Of a stretch of 64,000 nucleotides of DNA, positions 60,049 through 64,000 are shown piece by piece. The notes under the pieces were generated by a model that saw only the letters and a list, made by a program, of their open reading frames with translations, did not search any database and was not told the origin of the DNA. The DNA is from Zhengitettix transpicula (taxonomy: Eukaryota > Arthropoda > Insecta > Orthoptera > Tetrigidae): positions 23,718,629 through 23,782,628 of the forward strand of contig CM073592.1 in NCBI GenBank assembly GCA_037074705.1, read 5' to 3'. The first letter of the stretch is position 1; each line of letters starts with the position of its first letter. Made by a program: the position numbers and the translations under genes.

Positions 60049-60185
60049 TCTGAACTTCCTGACGATTTTTCACGTCATCTCTTGTTTCTTTCACACTGCG
60101 CCTCTCTTTGTGTTTGTTTCTTCGCTGGAAGTAAATCTCTACACCTTTTCTCTGACCTTTTAGACGATCTTTCACGTCATCTCTT
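60049..60185 (+). repeat. Two-unit repeat, period 102 bp
   Basis: A 35-bp segment at 60049-60083 recurs at 60151-60185 with about six mismatches. Both contain TTTCACGTCATCTCTT. The whole stretch is pyrimidine-rich and leaves a 151-codon frame open at 59941-60396, which I read as composition-driven. Confidence 0.7.
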
Positions 60186-63100
60186 TAACCTGCCTCTTTC
60201 TTTCTGTTTTTTTCTTTGTTTTTCATTTTTATTTGGCCTTTTTTTCACTTTTTCTTGCTCACTTATCTACTCCCAGACAATGGAATACTCGAATAATCTA
60301 TATTATAATGTTTCTTCCTCTTGTTACGCGTGCACTTTTCTTATTAAGCCATTTAGTACTAAATTATATTTACTAATTAATCAGTTGCAATCGTAATTGG
60401 AAACTAAATATTACAATGCATATTTCTTACGAATTTATTGAATTTTAATTTTGGATCACTTTTGAGTTTGAATTACAACATACACACACACACCTGTGGA
60501 AAGCAAATGGAGATTTTGTGGCTGAGGTTAAACGAGTGAAATATATTTAGAGTCTGTATATATTTTAAAGGATTTGTGCTGTTTTTCCACTACGCTTCTT
60601 AAATTTTTATCTACTTAATTCGCCCCCCTTTTTTTTTCATCGTAGATGAGCAGTGTCCCGTAGGAGGCTTGTAACGGATTGCTGTACGTGAAAGAAGTTA
60701 TCGCGTGTTGTTCCAAACTACCTCACCCCCCTAACATTCTCACACTCCTCAGCAACCCTCTCCATCGTTTATCAACAACAAAGGCGAAACATGGGCCCTG
60801 TTATAAATTAGGAACGTGCTGCGTATCTCCCTTTCTCAGTACAGGAAGTGAGTGAGAAGTTGAGTTTAACCCTTACCATACCACCTTTCGCAAGGGAGGG
60901 AGAGAGGTCTTTGTAGTTAAGTGAGGATGTGTTCACGCTTGTAAACCGCAAATAACACTCAGTGACTTAACAAGGTGTGAGGATTTGATTAAATTCAAAA
61001 CTAACGCCAGTTGGTGGAGGCAACAGCTGGTTCGTCGTCCCTTCTCCTTCAGCCACAGCAAAACCGGAATTCAGGAGCGGTATACTTGAGGCTTAATAAA
61101 GAAAAATAATCTACAAATAATACATATATTTCTTTCTATAAAGGAAATTAAGAAAAATGTTTTATTTTTAGTTCCCAGCAAAATAGTTTTCATATATCAA
61201 AGTTTGTGCCTTATTTTGCAAATAATAGGTGGTGGAACATCCCTGAAGGAGTCAAGATACACAAGTTTGAGATTTTAATTGCAGGTTTCATTTTACATAA
61301 TTATTTCACTTTATTGAGAAACATGGGAAGGAAATGTCCACGTATCCGTATATTTGACCAGCGTTCGTAATTATTTCTGATTTGATGACAGCTTGGACTC
61401 GAATTTCTTGATATGCCACGACTTCGCAAGATCCCTACCATCTGTCAGCTGTTGTTTTGTGACCCTTCTATTAATTACTAAGCGCCTGACCAGCTCGCTA
61501 AATCTAAAATTTAATTTAATTATCAATGGAAACTCCTCTCCATCATTACATTTTGCTGTAGAATTCTTCTCCGTAGTGTTTTCATGTAATTTTACGCCTT
61601 ACTTATACAGCGGCAGATTGGGGAACCTTGAACAGCCATATAGACCCAATCTTCTCATCCCATCAGTTTCTAATATCCTCATAAATATCCCGGACACAGC
61701 TCCTTTGCAGACAGCAACTACTTCAAGATCCCTGGTGCGTAATTATTGTCCTTTACGACTTGATATGAAACAGCAAAGCATCAAAGTACGCAGGTAATGA
61801 TATATTAGTCCCTCCCTCGCTTCCCCTCGTGGAATATGCATGGCTTTCCGTACTTGTTTGCGCACTAGTGTAGTAGTATTACACCGCCTTCTTGGCATTA
61901 ACAACCGTATATATCACATAAAGCGCGGATCACTGCGCCACTAAAAGATGATTTAGTGAGAAACTTTGGCGGCGGCGATGGGTGTGGTGTGAGAAAGCAC
62001 GAAGGAGGAGCGGCTGAAATATGGATGATTCCGGCTAGCCGAAGTTTGCAGGTGTTGAACAGCCTCACTCTTACAAATTCCCAGACCTGACAGGAAGAAG
62101 GACGTAAATAATTCAGCGTCGTAACTGTGAAAATCTGTTGTGGTTATCAACAAATCTAGAGTCACAGATCATATTAAACCTTATGGAATTAAATTCGACC
62201 ATGTCGTGAAGATCTTCAAAATACAGTCAGGAATAATTATGAATTTGGTGTACCTTTTGGGCATTATTTGAAAGCATGAAGTTGCCTTGCGATTTATACG
62301 CTTATAAGAGCACTGGACTTTTCTTCAAACTTCAGTTTTTTTTTCGTTATATATACTCCACAAGGTCTTCCAGGGCAATCATGCTAGAAATCCTAGAGGT
62401 TGATCCTATCCAATTACGGTATCGTATATCTGGTTCCGCTGCCGCTGAGGTGTTGAAGGCCCACAGTAGCTAATTAACCGTATAGTCAGTCCCCCCAGGT
62501 CTGCGTAAGGTATTCTCATTCTCCCCGTCACCCCCGCTATTTTTAAAACATCCCCCTATCACAGATGTCGTAGACTTACTATTTACTACCGGCAAAAGCA
62601 GACACCGTAGCGGAAACAGTTATCCTGTTACGAAGGCCGTAACATTCAGTTGTAAATAAGACCTCGGTTTCTATTTTGACGTTCTACCTTCATATATCTA
62701 TATTTTTTCTCTTTGCTTGGGAAGCGGTTGTGCTGATTCTTACCGCCGTAAAAAATTATACCACCCAAGAGGTAATTCGAATAATATTTACGTAACGTTT
62801 TTTCTTATAAAGGCTAATAAAAACTGTTCAGAAAATTATTTTACCAAAATAATCTACTGGATAAAACATAGAATAAGATCACCCCAATTAATAAATATTT
62901 TTAATAGTATATTGTAAGGAAATATGGCATTCTCCCCTATCAAATTTAATGTACACGAGATTTCCTGCTTATTTCACGGAAAATTCTTCAATACATTTAG
63001 TGTTGAGTAAACAGACCTTTGTCGAATTATTCCTTTTCAGTTTTAGACCCAGGGATGGGAGAATACGACAGAAGGAAGCGCAAGCAATACAAAGACTGAA

Positions 63101-64000
63101 TGAATGGTCGGAGCAAATAACAGCAGATGAATGCGACAAACTTCTTCCTTTCCCGTCCTCGAAAAGTTTTCATTTTTTTTTTCTTTATTTGTCCCCATGG
63201 TGAAATCTGAAGTTTCCATTCTTCTATCCGAGATTACCTGAGGGAAACTTTTAGCTCGGGTTCTTCGAATATTTGCTTCGTGTCTCGTCTAAGCTTCCTT
63301 TTGCCATGGTAACATTACGTAAGCGGCTTTTTCTTCCCTCCGTGACGTCAGGATCCTTAACTAATCGTGCCTAATTGAAGAGGAGAATAATTGATTCAGC
63401 CGTCAAGTACTAAGACTCGGATTTTAAAGCGGCAAGGTCGGGAACAAAAAAAAAAGATAAAGACAAGGCTCTTCTCCGATTCCTAGAATTTATCCCTTCG
63501 TTTAATAAAAAGAAAATAGTCACGGATAATGACGGACACGTTTGAAAAGAAGTTCGGATAACATTGAACAAGAATATACTTACAGAGTTACGGTACTAGA
63601 ATGAAACTGCTAAATTTAAAAGATTTATTTAATAAAATAATTACGTGCTAAATTAGACTCGAAATAGAAGTAACTACGGCCAAGCTGAAAAAGTGACATT
63701 TAAAACTGTTAATTTAAATGTATTTTTAAGTGACAGTATGAACAGAATTTTATAAATGGTGACAATGCTAGGAAGGATTATTTTTTGTGTCATATCGACT
63801 ACCAAATACAGAGTTGAAAAACCTTCTCCCGAAAAAGAAATAAAAAACTAGAAGACAGAGCAATGAAGGTCTTCAGCAGAATATATTATATGGATTTATT
63901 TCAGTACAACACATTGGAATAAAAAAATCGAAAATTTATCATTTTGTAGTACTAGTTTTAATTTTCGTAGAGAATTGTGGGTAATATATTTCCATGAAGC
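60186..64000. other. Non-coding, no gene seen
   Basis: Alternating AT-rich and balanced stretches. The longest frame, 61393-61797 (+, 134 codons), has no recognised domain. Other frames at 61953-62165 (-), 62276-62473 (+) and 62949-63203 (+) are short and unrecognised. No RNA gene or repeat is named. Confidence 0.5.

Noticed and set aside
59941..60396. Longest frame in the window (151 codons)
   Set aside because: It is Cys/Phe/Ser/Leu-rich, driven by a pyrimidine-rich tract with an internal 102-bp-period repeat. It spans the hammerhead-like motif and shows no domain.
61393..61797. 134-codon frame on the plus strand
   Set aside because: No recognisable domain, no splice or promoter context, and composition like its flanks. 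Length alone is not convincing at this AT content.

Overview
The window looks like non-coding nuclear DNA of an invertebrate, most likely an insect with a large, repeat-laden genome. The evidence is AT-rich sequence, dense microsatellites, dispersed retroposons with target-site duplications, fold-back repeats, and no prokaryotic gene structure. A cockroach-, termite- or stick-insect-like (polyneopteran) source is a guess from the repeat style and is not demonstrated. No complete protein-coding gene can be supported. The longest open frames are about 150 codons and none except a reverse-transcriptase scrap resembles a known family. The window is best read as intergenic and/or very long intron sequence.

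The dominant structure is one retroposon family with nine copies, in both orientations: 9482-9838 (+), 24422-24922 (-), 28152-28697 (-), 31238-31624 (+), 33334-33692 (+), 44458-44619 (+), 48311-48851 (-), 55195-55723 (-), 57037-57501 (+). Two copies have clear 12-13 bp target-site duplications and end in poly-A. The full-length unit is about 530-546 bp. It is GC-rich against its surroundings and predicted to fold into serial hairpins. It contains a hairpin that resembles, from memory, a core found in other insect retroposons. Two subfamilies differ in the 3' tail.

A second layer is a set of relics that look like termini of Penelope-like elements. They are short inverted-repeat pairs (39011-39154, 44790-45071, 51665-51789) and single sites (1251-1287, 59983-60036) carrying hammerhead-ribozyme core motifs (CTGANGA, a small stem, then GAAACGTH). 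A non-LTR-type reverse-transcriptase fragment lies at 51985-52130. Other repeats are a 0.54 kb direct duplication (36141-36686 and 40032-40570), a 0.16 kb direct duplication (53779-53936 and 54893-55046), fold-back/MITE-like elements (46685-46857, 56003-56233 and a half copy at 55067-55194), and a tRNA-like A-box fragment near 17390.

Two host-gene signals deserve attention. At 21199/21200 (+) a long pyrimidine tract ending in CAG abuts GTGAGT, which is the arrangement of a recursive (ratchet) splice site in a long intron. At 41621-41706 (+) a TATA-like box, a GC-rich leader, a 6-codon upstream ORF and an ATG followed by a CAG|GTAACC donor could be a first exon. Neither is proven.
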